The notes: generated by a model from the letters alone, not told the origin. A DNA stretch of 64,000 nucleotides from Homalodisca vitripennis (GCF_021130785.1 NW_025776790.1:50584-114583); one strand, 5' to 3'. Counted from the stretch's first letter, positions 30,946 to 42,463 are shown. Program-made: numbers and translations.

Positions 30946-32895
30946 AATTTTTTCATTCTTTTTGATCAATTTAGTTAATGGTTTGGCTATGTCCGCAAAG
31001 TTTGGAACATGCCTTCTGTAGTAACTGCATAATCCAATGAATCCTCTGATTTCTTTCTCATTCTTTGGCTGAGGGAGCTCCTTTACAGCTTCAATCTTTT
31101 TTGGGCAAGGCTTTACTCCTTGATTCGTGATTATATGTCCTAGGAAATTAATTTCGGGTTTTGCAATTTGGCATTTCTTTAGCTGCACACTTAAGTTTAC
31201 CTCTTTAAACCTCTCTAGCACGTCACTCAAATCTTGTGCATGCTGTTCTATTGTCGGGCTGTAGACTAAGATGTCATCCATGTATGGTAAACAAGACTTT
31301 CCTTTCAGTCCTGATAAAGTGGTATCAATCAACCTCTGGAAAACTGCAGGGGAGTTTATAAGACCCATGGGCATTCTGGTATATTCATAATGTCCTGTTG
31401 GAGTACTGAAAGCTGTTTTCTGTTGGCTGTCAGGATGCATTTTAATTTGGAAGAATCCCGAATTCATATCTAGTGCAGTAAAGAATTTACTTCCACCAAG
31501 CATGTCAAGTGTTTCGTGGATATCTGGTAAAGGATAAACTTCTGGTACTGTGCATGAGTTCAGATCTCTGTAGTCGATGCACATTCTGTGAGTTACAACA
31601 CCATCTGGACCAGGTTTCTTGGGTACTATGACCACTGGTGCTGACCATGGTGATACACTCGGTATTATGATTCCTTTATCTAGTTGTTCCTCTATCAGAT
31701 CTTGTATCACTTGTTTCTGTGCATGCGGCACTCTGTATGGCCTTTTTTTAATGGGAGGGTGGTCTCCTGTGTTAATTTTGTGGCTTACTTTTGCTGTGCA
31801 TCCTAAATTTTCAATTCCTCCAAGGTTAAACAAATTTCCAAATCGATGAAGTACGTTTCTAATCTTTGCTTTTTCTTCTGGTCTCAAATGCTCTATCTTT
31901 TCTTCTACTTTTCTTCTGAATTCGTCGCTTTTTTTAGATACTGTGTTGACCCTTTTTGGTTCTGTCGAATTCTTTGGTTTTAAATGTGGTTCTTCTAATT
32001 TACAGATCAGAGTGTTCTTGTACATTGTTAAATCTTCTGGGCTTGTATTAACTACTTTCGTCCAACAAGTTCCATTTCTTTCTTTAGTTAGACTTCTGGC
32101 TACATAAATTCCATGAATTTTTACGAGTGCTGGTTCTGTAATTACAACTTTGTTCTCAATTTCTTGCTTTCGTTGTTTCACATTTTCCCCAATTTTTAGT
32201 TGTACTAACATTTCTGAACGGGCAGGTATGTTGAGGTTAGTTCTGCAGTATGCTGGAAGATTTTCAGGCAAGTTTTCCTTTTCGTTAGGCTTCACTTGCG
32301 CGTTGATTGAGCGATCGGGTTCTACTTGGAAGGTTTGAGTTCGCTTGGTGGCTATACCAAGTCCACTCACACAATCATTTGTAGTTTCTTTGTCTCGTTC
32401 GTATAGGTCGACTGCGTCACAACCTTCAATACTTAAGACATATCGTTCTAAATCAATGACAGCTCTTTTCCACCTAAGCACATCATACAATATAACTGCA
32501 ATATAATCGTCAGGCAAGTCTGCTACTATGAACGTACACGTCATTTCTGTGTCTCCTAGCTTTATAGTCTGTTTTACTTGATCGTAGGTGTGCATTATGG
32601 CTCCTGTGATGCCATGTACACGAACATCAGTCGGTGAGATAGGTCCTTGGGTGACCGTTTTCTCTATCATCGAGATTTGTGCCCCAGTATCAATTATGAC
32701 TGGCCCATTGACACTCCCAATGGTTCCATGAGCTAGTAGTTCATAGTTGTTTTCCTGCTCAGTGATGTATGCAATTTTAGGTTTTTTCTTCGCCTGTCCA
32801 AACCTTATCTTGTGTAGGTTCAGATTTACTTCCTCACGGGGTTGCCAGCGGCGCTTCTGGGTTCCCCGCTGTAGTTTAACGGTAGAGCGTTTCTT
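30943..32895 (-). CDS. pol: retroviral pol, first part: protease and reverse transcriptase
   Basis: The frame is open from about 32895, overlapping the end of gag by about 70 bases in the -1 frame, and ends at a stop at 30943. There is an ATG at 32670, but the protease motif IIDTGAQISMI spans it, so translation must enter from gag. RT motifs are KKRPYRVPHAQKQVIQDLIEEQL, IDYRDLNSCTVPEVYPLPDI, the first aspartate in FFTALDMNSGFFQI, FSTPTGHYEYTRMPMGL, and the catalytic YMDDILVYS at 31273-31284 (about residue 462 from that ATG). The connection with LGHIITNQGVKPCPKK and FIGLCSYYRRHVPNF follows. Domain order protease-RT-RNase H-integrase places the element in Metaviridae/Gypsy. Confidence 0.92.
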   Translation of the reverse strand, partial: KKRSTVKLQRGTQKRRWQPREEVNLNLHKIRFGQAKKKPKIAYITEQENNYELLAHGTIGSVNGPVIIDTGAQISMIEKTVTQGPISPTDVRVHGITGAIMHTYDQVKQTIKLGDTEMTCTFIVADLPDDYIAVILYDVLRWKRAVIDLERYVLSIEGCDAVDLYERDKETTNDCVSGLGIATKRTQTFQVEPDRSINAQVKPNEKENLPENLPAYCRTNLNIPARSEMLVQLKIGENVKQRKQEIENKVVITEPALVKIHGIYVARSLTKERNGTCWTKVVNTSPEDLTMYKNTLICKLEEPHLKPKNSTEPKRVNTVSKKSDEFRRKVEEKIEHLRPEEKAKIRNVLHRFGNLFNLGGIENLGCTAKVSHKINTGDHPPIKKRPYRVPHAQKQVIQDLIEEQLDKGIIIPSVSPWSAPVVIVPKKPGPDGVVTHRMCIDYRDLNSCTVPEVYPLPDIHETLDMLGGSKFFTALDMNSGFFQIKMHPDSQQKTAFSTPTGHYEYTRMPMGLINSPAVFQRLIDTTLSGLKGKSCLPYMDDILVYSPTIEQHAQDLSDVLERFKEVNLSVQLKKCQIAKPEINFLGHIITNQGVKPCPKKIEAVKELPQPKNEKEIRGFIGLCSYYRRHVPNFADIAKPLTKLIKKNEKI

Positions 32896-33926
32896 GAACT
32901 ATAACCGCTTCCTGAAGGTTGACCTCTTTCGTTACCCGTGTTCTTTGTTCTGGCCCAGCAATTATCAGCTGTATGACCTTGCTTCTTGCAGAAGCTGCAG
33001 TGAGGACGTGTGGAGTTTGCCTTTGATTTACATTCTGATTCTCTGTGCCCTTTTCTACGGCAATATCCACATTCCTTCATCTGCCTGTCTGTAGAGCTTC
33101 TACATCTACAGTCTTTTGCTACGTGTCCTATCTTTCCACAATTGTAGCATTTACTTGTTAAATTGTTTCCAAAAACTTTCCTTGGTTTTTCTTCAAATGG
33201 ATTTGGCCTTTTTTCTAAGTTATTTATTGCTATCGCGGTAGTCACTGCTTCTCTAAAATTCTTTGGAATCTTAATCCTTGTTGGTCTGCCAATTTCTCCG
33301 TAAAGTCCTCTGACAAAGGCTTCCATTGTTCTTCGGTCAGCTTCTTCTCTTAATACTCTATTTACTTCTTCGTTATTGGTGGTTCTCAGTGTTTTGTCAC
33401 TAACCCTCTTGACTCTGTCAGAAAATTGTTCGATGGTCTCTCCTTTATTTTGTCTGATGTTAGCCAATTGTTCAAAATAATAGTGATCTGGTAGGCTATC
33501 TCCAAACCTTTCTGTTAGAGCAGACTTAATTTATTTAAGTGTTGTGGCGTTTTTGCATTTTTCATCTGATTTTGAAAACTGTAGTGCACTACCAATTAAC
33601 TTTAATTTCAATACTTGTAATGTTTGTGTTTCGTTCCAATTGCTCAGTTCTCCTATGCCTTGAATGCTGTCGAAGAATGGCATGAGTAGATCGGCTCTCT
33701 CTCCATCGTAGGGAGTAATGCTAGACACTAGCTCAAATGATGGTTTGCTTGCTGCTCCAATTGTCATATCCATAGCGGATGGTGACATCTCTGTTCTATT
33801 CAGCACAGAATTTCCCGCGATGGTTTCGTCTATGCAGTCTTGAAGAGACCTGACTTTGGTTGAAATTGCATCAAAAGCCTCTTGAAATTCAATGGTTTTT
33901 CCTTCAAACGTTACTGTAGAACTCAT
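32826..33926 (-). pseudogene. gag: retroviral gag with one internal stop
   Basis: Gag starts at the ATG at 33926 (MSSTVTFEGKTIEFQEAF). A TAA at about 33531-33533 splits it after 131 codons. The same frame stays open on both sides, so it is a simple nonsense change. The first part and the region to about 33250 are the matrix/capsid-like portion (ITPYDGERADLLMPFFDSIQG; IRQNKGETIEQFSDRVKRV). The C-terminal part has three CCHC zinc knuckles (CYNCGKIGHVAKDC, CGYCRRKGHRESEC, CSFCKKQGHTADNC) for binding genomic RNA, then a basic glycine/serine-rich tail. Three knuckles are more than most Gypsy Gags have. Errantivirus Gags often lack CCHC motifs, so the element may fall outside Errantivirus proper. 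Confidence 0.9.
32846..32880 (-). promoter_or_regulatory. candidate -1 ribosomal frameshift site at the gag-pol overlap
   Basis: On the minus strand the heptamer GTTAAAC (plus 32874-32880) is in the correct phase (G TTA AAC) for a -1 shift from gag into pol. It is followed after 2 bases by a possible hairpin with arms CAGCGG (32871-32866) and CCGCTG (32851-32846). The same heptamer is a known shift site in arteriviruses. The very short spacer is atypical, so the hairpin may not be the true stimulator. Confidence 0.45.
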
Positions 33927-35195
33927 GATTGTTGATTTGTTATAATGATCTTAATAATCTAACATTTAATTTAGGAAACTCTACAAAATTTTACGAAGTT
34001 CGATTTAAAATATACGACTGAATTTATGACTAATAATACTATTTTTTTCTTCAAAATCCCAAAAGTTTTCTATCAAAATAAATTTTCTGATAACCAATCA
34101 ATGATTGATAGCCTATCTATACCCAATCCTATCAATCAATCATCATCAATTGGTGTCAGTGATAATAATCCATATACATCATATAAAACTAATTAGTAGA
34201 TTAGCAATGTCTAATCAATTAACAGTATCGATTTACACAGCAAGGTATAAGTATAGATTTTAAATAACGCACTGGAATAGCGTCTAACTTCAAATTCAAA
34301 TTAATTTTAAAACATAAATATTTCTCAATAACATAAATTATTCAAACTCAAAATATTAATTTTATCATAGTTATGACACTTGTTTTAAAGAGTGCTTTTA
34401 CATTACAAAGATTTAATAGTTCATTTTTTTATCTGGAAACATTGGAAATTCCTACTAAACATTATTTAATAATTATTCTTATCTTAATTTTAAAATGAGA
34501 AATAGGTGCCCTGGAAGTGACGACCTGACATTGAAGTGCACATTGTTACTCCATGTTAGAGCAATTTAATTTAATTTACTTGTTACTTAATAATTGATCA
34601 CAAAATTAATAAGAAATTGTGCTATAATTCAATGCTGCATTCACTATTACACCACAGCACCTTTATTCTCTCTTATATTTATGTCTTATTTTATTATATA
34701 ATTATTTAACGTAGAATATTTTATAAAATTTAGTTTTAAAGTGCAGCCAATGTTTCTTTATTATATTTATTTAATTTCTGAACGTGAACAAAGGCTCACC
34801 AAATATCGCCGCCATTATGACTGCCATGGTTGCTAGAGGCTGTGGACAGATGATGTTGGTTGTTGTCAGGGTCACCCACGATGTTGGTTGGTTGCTCCGC
34901 TTCCGTCTCCTAGGCTGGTGACGTGATGAAGATGGCAAGATGGCGTCGTCTCTTGGCGTCCTTTCTCGGTTTGGCGTCTTCACGTGTAGATTCCTTCATC
35001 CAATTCCATCGTCTTCTTGTTGCACTTTTTATTCCAAACTTTTGCAAAATCCAACTTGAAAACAATTTTCATAGCCGTTAAAACTGTACTTGACACTGGA
35101 TTACACTGTTTGAATAATTTTGATGTTCACGTGGTCACTTCGGCGTCGGGAAATCAATCAACTGTACAGTTAAATTGTCCCAAAGTTACGCGATC
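33927..35195 (-). other. 5' leader of the endogenous retrovirus
   Basis: About 1.27 kb between the primer site and the gag ATG. It is AT-rich in the gag-proximal part and more GC-rich near 34790-34990, where a short arginine-rich open frame lies. I do not support that frame as a gene. Packaging signals and an env splice donor are expected here but I could not pinpoint them. Confidence 0.6.
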
Positions 35196-35213
35196 ATCCC
35201 ACCGCTGCCACCA
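35196..35213 (-). promoter_or_regulatory. primer-binding site, tRNA-Leu type
   Basis: On the minus strand, 4 bases after the 5' LTR, the 18 bases TGGTGGCAGCGGTGGGAT complement a tRNA 3' end reading ATCCCACCGCTGCCACCA. That matches the acceptor/T-arm end of metazoan tRNA-Leu (AAG/TAG isoacceptors) as I remember it. The host tRNA should be checked. Confidence 0.8.
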
Positions 35214-35217
35214 AATC

Positions 35218-35683
35218 TGTAACGCGACCGATTTGGGGATTAATTGGTATCCGCTGCCACCACCGGATGATTCCGGAAAAAGAAATAAAGTTTGTGCAAC
35301 AACGTTTGAATTTTTAAAAACACTGTTTATTAAAGATTAATTTATAGAAATCACACAATTTACATTGGTTAAAAAGGGGAGAGCACTTCTGAATGATATA
35401 AAGTATTGAATTAAATTATTGAAAGAATTTAGAAAATTTTATAATAGGGCAACAGAGAGTTACATGTCTACGAGTCTGAGGCCTGAACTAGACTAGCTTC
35501 CCAGCACACGCAGGTGCTGACTCTGCATTGTCAGCAGTCTTACTGCTGACCTCCTCAACAGTGCTGTACACTTTACAATTATTATGTCTTTAGTTAAATT
35601 TTACTAAATGAATGAAATTTGTATATAACCAAATAAAGCATAATTTCTTGAATTATTGTTAATATTGGGTTCGGGTCGTTACA
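35218..35683 (-). repeat. 5' LTR of the endogenous retrovirus
   Basis: 466 bp; almost identical to 25854-26320. Termini are TG and CA. Confidence 0.95.
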
Positions 35684-35687
35684 TGTC
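35684..35687. repeat. target-site duplication (TGTC) of the endogenous retrovirus, right
   Basis: Matches 25850-25853. Confidence 0.9.
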
Positions 35688-38600
35688 ACAATTTCTCTTT
35701 TGCCCCTTTGGTGGAATATAATATTTCGTATTTAGTAAAATTACCTGTATTTCTGTATCTGTCCACAGTATAATTCTAAAATGAAATCAACAGTATATTT
35801 TAACGTTGGACAGCAACCTCAGCGAAGCAAGTTACGGCATACTCCTAATATGTTTATTTTTTTAAGATTAATACTGGTAATAGAGGTAAGTTACTGAAAG
35901 TAGAAAGAATGACTATATGTAGCGAGTTTATCATGAGAACAAAACCCAACGGGTGTCGTTAGTATGGGGTAAAATTATCTATAGAGTAATAATCCATGAT
36001 TGCGAAAACCCGATTCCCAATCCCTCCAGAACAGTTATATGACCGCAGAACATACATAATAGTGCGCACTAATTGGACGTTACAATCAGTCATAAATCTA
36101 TTAAAGCCTGTAATTTAACACTATGAATACATTAAAAAATCAATTTAATTTATTAGCACTGAATTTTTTAGATTCAAAATTATAAGACTAAAGTTTTAAA
36201 AAGTATTTGAGTGCCATTAATAATGCCTTGTGTCACCTCAAATGTTACAATGATATCGTAAAAGGTTACGTAATTTTGCTTTGAGATTTGTATAAATCAA
36301 AACCTAATACGATAAATCAGATTAGTGACAGGTATAGACCATAATCTCAAATTTTTACTGTATTTCTCACTTTATTAATGTATTCTGTCAAGTGATATAA
36401 CTAATCCGGTAAATATTGGCCTGAAGAATATTAAAATATAGCCAATGCCCTTATATTTTACCCAGGGTACATAGTTTTAGCCATTTAATATGGAGTGGCA
36501 TATTACAACATGAACAGTTCAAGCGGTATAACTACCACTATTGATTTAAATATTTTTCCCTGCATTGTGACTTAGGAAAACTATATAAATCACACTGAAT
36601 AAAAATTTTGGCTTCTAAAAGTTTTATTAAACAAAGGATTTTCTAAGTGTTTTAATAACGTTTATTATTAGTTGAGAAAATTGTAACTCCTGTTAACATT
36701 GCAAAAAAAATATGTACAACGGCCCGTTTGTTCCCAAACAGATCACCGCGCGGTTTATCTCCTTATGATAAGATAAGGCAAGTAAGCACTGTTTTTTATA
36801 AGTAACAGAATTGTTAACAAAAACGGACTACTAGCGAATAATGCATAAATTTTATCAGGTTGCAGAGAATTAGCCTTGCCGATTCGTTGTAAACACGGCT
36901 AGAGTATATAACGGCAAATATCCAACATTATACTAACTCACGGAAACACTGACGGATCTCTTTTGTTGCCTAGGTGTCGCCAATGTCATGAAACGCGAAG
37001 AAAACAAATAACTCATCTTATTGTATGTACGTTTTGAGTACTAACATTGTGGCGCATGCCAGCTAGATCTCTCCACACGGGAATGACCCCAAATTCCAAG
37101 AGTCAAGTCTATAACACTTTCATTCTAACGTTGCATTTAGCCGTGGGCGAAATGGAGTTTATGCCGGTATTCGCAAGGCCGGTATTTAATATTGTTATAG
37201 TCCTCAGAACGTATAAATTTAACATATAAGTTAATTAATTAAAAAAAAAAACATATCACAATAATGCAAGTTATAGTTTTTACATGTGCGACCTTCACAA
37301 TAATATATACGAAGTGTTTTATACCGTTAACAGTTTATACAGTAATTCCTTACAAATTGGTCTGTTAATTTAACTAGGAATGGTTGAAATTATTAGAGTG
37401 GGTAGTTTTTTAAAACCACTAGAGTTATTAAACAGACGATTTAAGCAACTGAATCATCTATGTATCAATATAAACACTGTACAGAATATCATTTGCCTCT
37501 TTATAATGGTATCGAATAGTCATTGAATTCTTATAGAAAGATTGCGTTGCATAGCATTAAATTATATTTATTCAATCCTAATTCTATTTCATGATTTTAT
37601 TTACTTAATTGAATTACCTAAAGCTTTAAAAAATAAAAAATCATTTTTAAAACTAATTTCTTTTCACATAATTAAAATGTGATGTGCAGAAATAAATAAT
37701 CAAATATAAATTTTTATCTGTTTCTATTCGGCTTTTACATTAAACATACAGGTCTACATTTGAATTATTCTATTACTATTATTATGTTAAAGAAAAATAT
37801 TGATTTAAAAAAGAAATTATATTTGTAAATAAAACTTCATAGCTTGTGTTGAATGAAACGAGTTGTACGCCACAATGTAATGCTTATTGCAACACAGAAT
37901 ACCTTTAAAGTTTATACGTATTTCACGATTGAATATCAGCAACTCTGTTATCAAAGTTTATTTTTTATTAACAGTGCTTAAACGTCGGACAGTTCTGCTG
38001 CCAATTAGAGCCCTGAACTTACTAATTCAGAATCATTCATGTTAGGGTCTGATGTGTTTGCTGTACAACTTTGCCAAAGTGGAGTGTCAGAGGTAAAACA
38101 GCAACTCACGAAGTTATCCTGGATTTAATTTTTATTTGCATTGTAATGCATTCATTTATACAGTGTTTTAAAGGGACTATTAATAACCAGCTTGCCTCGA
38201 CATTTAAATGTTTACCATTATACAACTAGAGCTAGTCAACCCTCATAATTTTTACATTTTATTTTCAATGTGTTGACTTATTCGGTAATAAAATAAAAAA
38301 GGCGATAAGAAAATCGGCTGTAATTTTTGAAAAATAAACTAATGTTTTGTGTTAATATTTAAACATACTAAATATTCATGACTTCTTTTGGACACATCAT
38401 TTAAACGGCATTATAATATTTTTTTATTTCCCTTGGATGTAATAAAATAACCAGAAAATGTATTAATAAACACCTAAATGTAAATAGGATCGTTGCGATA
38501 CAGTAATTCCCATAGGCTACATGTTTTAAAGATGTTTTATGTTTATCTAATTTATTAAGATATTTTTTCTCGCAATGTAGTTGAATAGAAATGAAAGAAG

Positions 38601-40189
38601 AAAATAATCCTCAGATTTATTTATTTTCTAAACCAGAAGCAACATCCTGATTTCTTTTACTTGAACAGTAACTATTTACGTACTTACAACACGTTGTTTG
38701 GTATACTTCATAACACATCAAACATTTTCAAAACTTTAAAACAGTTACTCTTTGTGAATGTAGATAATGTTTACGTTTAATAAACTATAGTATTTAAAAA
38801 TATGATAATTTAGTTCCTTCATGGCTATATCCAACGAGAAACTGAACAATTTGTAATATGGATTAAAGAATAATTGTTTTTAGCGCTTATGGTGTTTAGA
38901 TATCTAAGGTGTAGGTAATCCCAAACTTCGATTTGTTCTTATGAACTTACTGGCTGTGGTGAACCTTTGAGTTTATCCCATAAGAATAAATTTTAGACTC
39001 CAAATACTTTCATATCCATCATTTTTTATGTAAGCATCATGGAAGGTATGTCATTTTAACAATATGATTACTGTGCATACATCCACTTTTTATTTTTTAT
39101 TCGTACACTTTGAATAATCAATATCCAAAGTAAATAAAACTGTTTTTTGAACACTCAGCAAAATGTCCAAAAACGAGAAAGGGTGATATGCGTATAAAAT
39201 ATTTATTTATGGTTAGACTTCTCTCATAATATATGATAATATTTAACGACCCTACAAGTAAGGGTGTTAAAATGTGTGGGGTTAAAAATTGTTCTTACGG
39301 GACCAAATAAGTTACACCAAACTTAAGAATTAAAGTGTTTGTGTACTATTTTCCGATTTTTTCATTATGTACGATAAATTAAAAAAATATCTCTTTGTTG
39401 TAGAAACAGGGGTTAAAATTATGAACATGGTGATTAACAATGGCATATAATATAAATAAATATGGTTTAAGTATCAGAAAGAGTCGCACGCTGTAGATAG
39501 AGTGATAAGTAAAATAAATTGATATGTCATATCGTCTGGCAGAAACTGTTTATTTAAAAGAACTACCCGTTCAAATTTCGCTGGATCGTTTGTATATCTA
39601 GCTACTAGGCTGTTAAGGGACTAAAACTAAAAGAAAATTTAATATTGCAAGCATATGCAATACTTATTATCAATAAAAACACAAACTCGAACAATAACAG
39701 GACTCTCACAATGCACATTGGAATATTTTTCCCAAGTTTAAAGTTAACTTATTTCGTAACGAATCCACAAGCACGTTGTAAATTATTCTAGCCATTCATT
39801 GTATAATTTTTTATCTTGTATACTATTTCATCTTATCTTTTTGGAGTTTATTTTAAGGAGTTGAGATTGTATCAAGATGAATGAACAACACATATTACAG
39901 GTTCACCACATTATTACTGATTCAATCATAAATTCCATCCAAAATATTAGTAACAAAGTTTCCAAATCAGGCAGGGGCTACGTTTTATGGTTAAAAATAC
40001 ATTCTCTACCAAAAGGCCTTCAAATGGCACATATAAAGGCGTACCGGTTAAATTTCCGTTGAAGAAATTCATCAAGAAAATCAAACAGATTCCTAATAAT
40101 AATCATTATTTCACTGATAAACTTACTCAAAACAGTGCACCTACCGAAAAATAGGACACCCGTTTTTGAATGACTGATTTTAATTAGTA
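35688..40189. other. AT-rich non-coding stretch
   Basis: No gene or repeat array is recognised. A small block near 36940-37030 reads CRQCHETRRKQ before a stop, faintly like a zinc-binding transposase tail, but this is too short to call. Confidence 0.45.
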
Positions 40190-40193
40190 AAAT
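40190..40193. repeat. target-site duplication (AAAT) of the plus-strand Gypsy element, left
   Basis: AAAT precedes the LTR at 40194 and recurs at 53771-53774. Confidence 0.88.
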
Positions 40194-40588
40194 TGTGGCG
40201 TTTGCCACTTTATTTTGTTGGTCTTTGGACGGACCGGGAGCTGTTTCCTTACAGCTGGTCGAGCCATCTGTTTTACCAGATGGTTGTTCTCTTTCTAGAT
40301 GTTTCTGTGGCTTTCTGGCTTTTTGATTGGTTCTAGTATTTTCAGGTTTTCTAGATATCGGGAATTAGGTTTCTTGTGCTCTTCTCTTCTGACTTCCATA
40401 GGGCAAGGACATCTTGAAGTTTTCTGTGGTCGGAGTTACAAAATCAAAGCTGGCTGCCCGCTCCCTCTACGAACCGGCACGGTGTTTTGGTGTTAATATC
40501 GTATGCCTACCTTCCAATCAACGTTTCACGACCTCGTTTAATATTTAGGACCCAGTCTTTCCAAATTCAGTTTTCGAATATCGTCGCA
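40194..40588 (+). repeat. 5' LTR of the plus-strand Gypsy element
   Basis: 395 bp, TGTGGCGTTTGCCAC... to ...ATCGTCGCA. It matches 53376-53770 except for one base. Confidence 0.96.
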
Positions 40589-40591
40589 TAT

Positions 40592-40611
40592 TGGTAGCAG
40601 AGCGTGGTTTG
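40592..40611 (+). promoter_or_regulatory. primer-binding site, probably initiator tRNA-Met
   Basis: TGGTAGCAGAGCGTGGTTT begins 3 bases after the LTR. Against the 3' end of metazoan initiator tRNA-Met as I recall it, the first 11 bases match, followed by two mismatches and a further matching run. Confidence 0.65.
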
Positions 40612-41249
40612 AAATGGAAGGCTAGGCTTGCCGGTGGGAGCGGAGGAATTCTACACAGCTATGAGAGCTAAGTCCTAGTTTTAAGTTTTTTAAAGGGGTA
40701 GACGTTTTTCTAAATTTTTTTTAGTTTTCTAAATTTTCCTTACACTGCCTTTTTTACTCAAAATGTTAAACTTTTTCGAAGTAGCTTGTTTTTAATGTGC
40801 AAGTCTGAGCCAAGCAGTTCTTGCAACCAACTGCTACCTAAGCCTAGTTGTGTAATAATTGAACATGTGAGTGGCAGTATTTCTTAAACTTTAGTAACTT
40901 ATTCTCACTAATTATTTAGGCATAGGTATTTGGTTGATTTTTTCTAGCTTAAAATTTTACTTTAAACCAATTTTAATAAATTTTTTTCTCTCACCAAGTT
41001 AACTCTTAACCTAACTTTTACTTTCACCTACAGTGTAGCCTGTTGCCTTAAACATACCTGGTACTTAATTACTTGTGCTTTCTAAACTTTAATTAGCACC
41101 TTTTAGTATTTTAATTTAAACTTTGGCTCAGATCTGTGCAAGTAAAGTCGAAGGATTTCATAGATGCTGTTGGTGACTGCGTATTGTACTGCCGCCTATG
41201 TATAGCCTACCTTTTGTTTTTAAAGTTCTTAGCTTTCTGGTTAATATTT
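40612..41249 (+). other. Gypsy 5' leader, part before the hAT insertion
   Basis: T-rich sequence without a supportable gene; it continues at 45204 after the inserted transposon. Confidence 0.7.
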
Positions 41250-41257
41250 GAAACCCC
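41250..41257. repeat. 8-bp target-site duplication of the hAT element, left
   Basis: GAAACCCC directly before the CAGGGCC terminus, repeated exactly at 45196-45203. Confidence 0.93.
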
Positions 41258-41702
41258 CAGGGCCGGATCCAGGGAGGGGCAGGGGGGGCATGTGACCCGG
41301 GCGCCGAGTTAGGGGGGGCGCCGCGCCGGGCGCCAAATGATGGGATGAGGCCACCATAAAAAAAACATTTACCATTTCTAATTTCAAGTGTCAATAGCAC
41401 AATATAGTCTACGTACATACAATTTCTTACTTCAGTAAACTATATTTGCGCAAACCAAAAGAACATAGGCCTAGTAAGAAATATCTTTAAAGCGGCAGGG
41501 TATTTTCATAACTAAGGCTGTGGGTTGGCAACATTGTCTACGGCTTGACTAGGACTAGAAAGCGCAAGTCTCCCGCTCCCGCCCCTGACTAGTGACTCGT
41601 GAGTGTTCCCGCTTGACGTGAGCGTGAACTTTTGATGAGTTTTAGGTTAGATTTCATGTCGCAGTTGTATGAATATTCTACCTGTGACTAACATAGATCA
41701 AC

Positions 41703-41817
41703 ATGTCGAAAAAACGATCAGGGTGTTTCCACAGAAAGAAAGCTAAAGCAAGACAACAAGAGGCCGCGAAATCGTCAACTTTAATGTCATCATGGTTGCA
41801 AAATATCAAGGACCAAG
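41703..41817 (+). CDS. hAT transposase exon 1
   Basis: The ATG at 41703 opens a 38-codon basic peptide (MSKKRSGCFHRKKAKARQQE) typical of the N terminus of ZMYM-like hAT transposases. It ends CAAG|GTAACT, a usable splice donor at 41817/41818. The next exon begins after TTACAG at 42464. The split codon joins in phase to give an acidic segment (DEAEPEATRN). Confidence 0.7.
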
Positions 41818-42463
41818 GTAACTAATTTTTGTTGTATTTTCATTTGTTAAGATTCATTTTGAGTACAAAACAGTTATAGGCTATAGCGGCATAATAACAA
41901 CAAACTTCAGTTTTAATGTTAAAAATAGTGGTTATTGATCATTAATTGTAAATATAGTTTTAGTTTATAGATATTTTATAGATTCGTTGCCTGAATGAAA
42001 ATCCTCTCCCGTTCACATTCGTCGGCCGACGCCCACCACACCTTGCGTAGCATAAATACATTTAAATATTCAGAACTAAATACATTAAAAAACATATACA
42101 TAAAATGCTTCTTTCACTTACTTTCTATGCTATTATTAACAATAGTTTTAATACGGTAACATACGTACTAAAATGTTAACAATACATTGATTGTAATAAT
42201 ATCCCCTTGGCCCTTACTACTAAAACAATTAATATATCGAATAGGCTGTAGGCTAGTACTGTAATAGTATCCCAATTAAGATAGCATATTTTTTAGCATT
42301 ATTGGCACTATTTAACAACATTATATTTTTGTAACGTTTTTAGTTAGGCCTACATGATTTATAAAACGTTACACAATGTAATAATTTGTTTATGTTGTAC
42401 ATGTAACCTACTTAAAAAATTAAAATGTTTGGTCATGTGTGCATTTATGTCTGTTGCTTACAG

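Larger units (their letters stand above)
25854..35683 (-). mobile_element. full-length endogenous retrovirus with env (Gypsy/errantivirus-like), 9,830 bp
   Basis: On the minus strand the order is 5' LTR (35683-35218), primer-binding site, leader of about 1.27 kb, gag (33926-32826), pro-pol in the -1 frame (about 32895-28986), env (28543-26588), polypurine tract and 3' LTR (26320-25854). Both edges carry TGTC, a 4-bp target duplication. The LTRs differ, by my alignment, at two substitutions and one indel in about 466 bp, which makes it a recent insertion. Gag has one in-frame stop and pol has a frameshift plus a stop. Env is uninterrupted. The gene order and the F-like envelope are characteristic of insect errantiviruses and related env-bearing Gypsy elements. 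Confidence 0.95.

Noticed and set aside
34771..34983. 70-codon arginine-rich frame in the retroviral leader
   Set aside because: No family features, and its position in an untranslated leader gives no support; a regulatory protein would need transcript evidence.
36940..37229. CRQCHETRRKQ block as a piggyBac-type zinc-ribbon tail
   Set aside because: Only one CxxC is in frame before a stop, with no transposase core or terminal repeats nearby.
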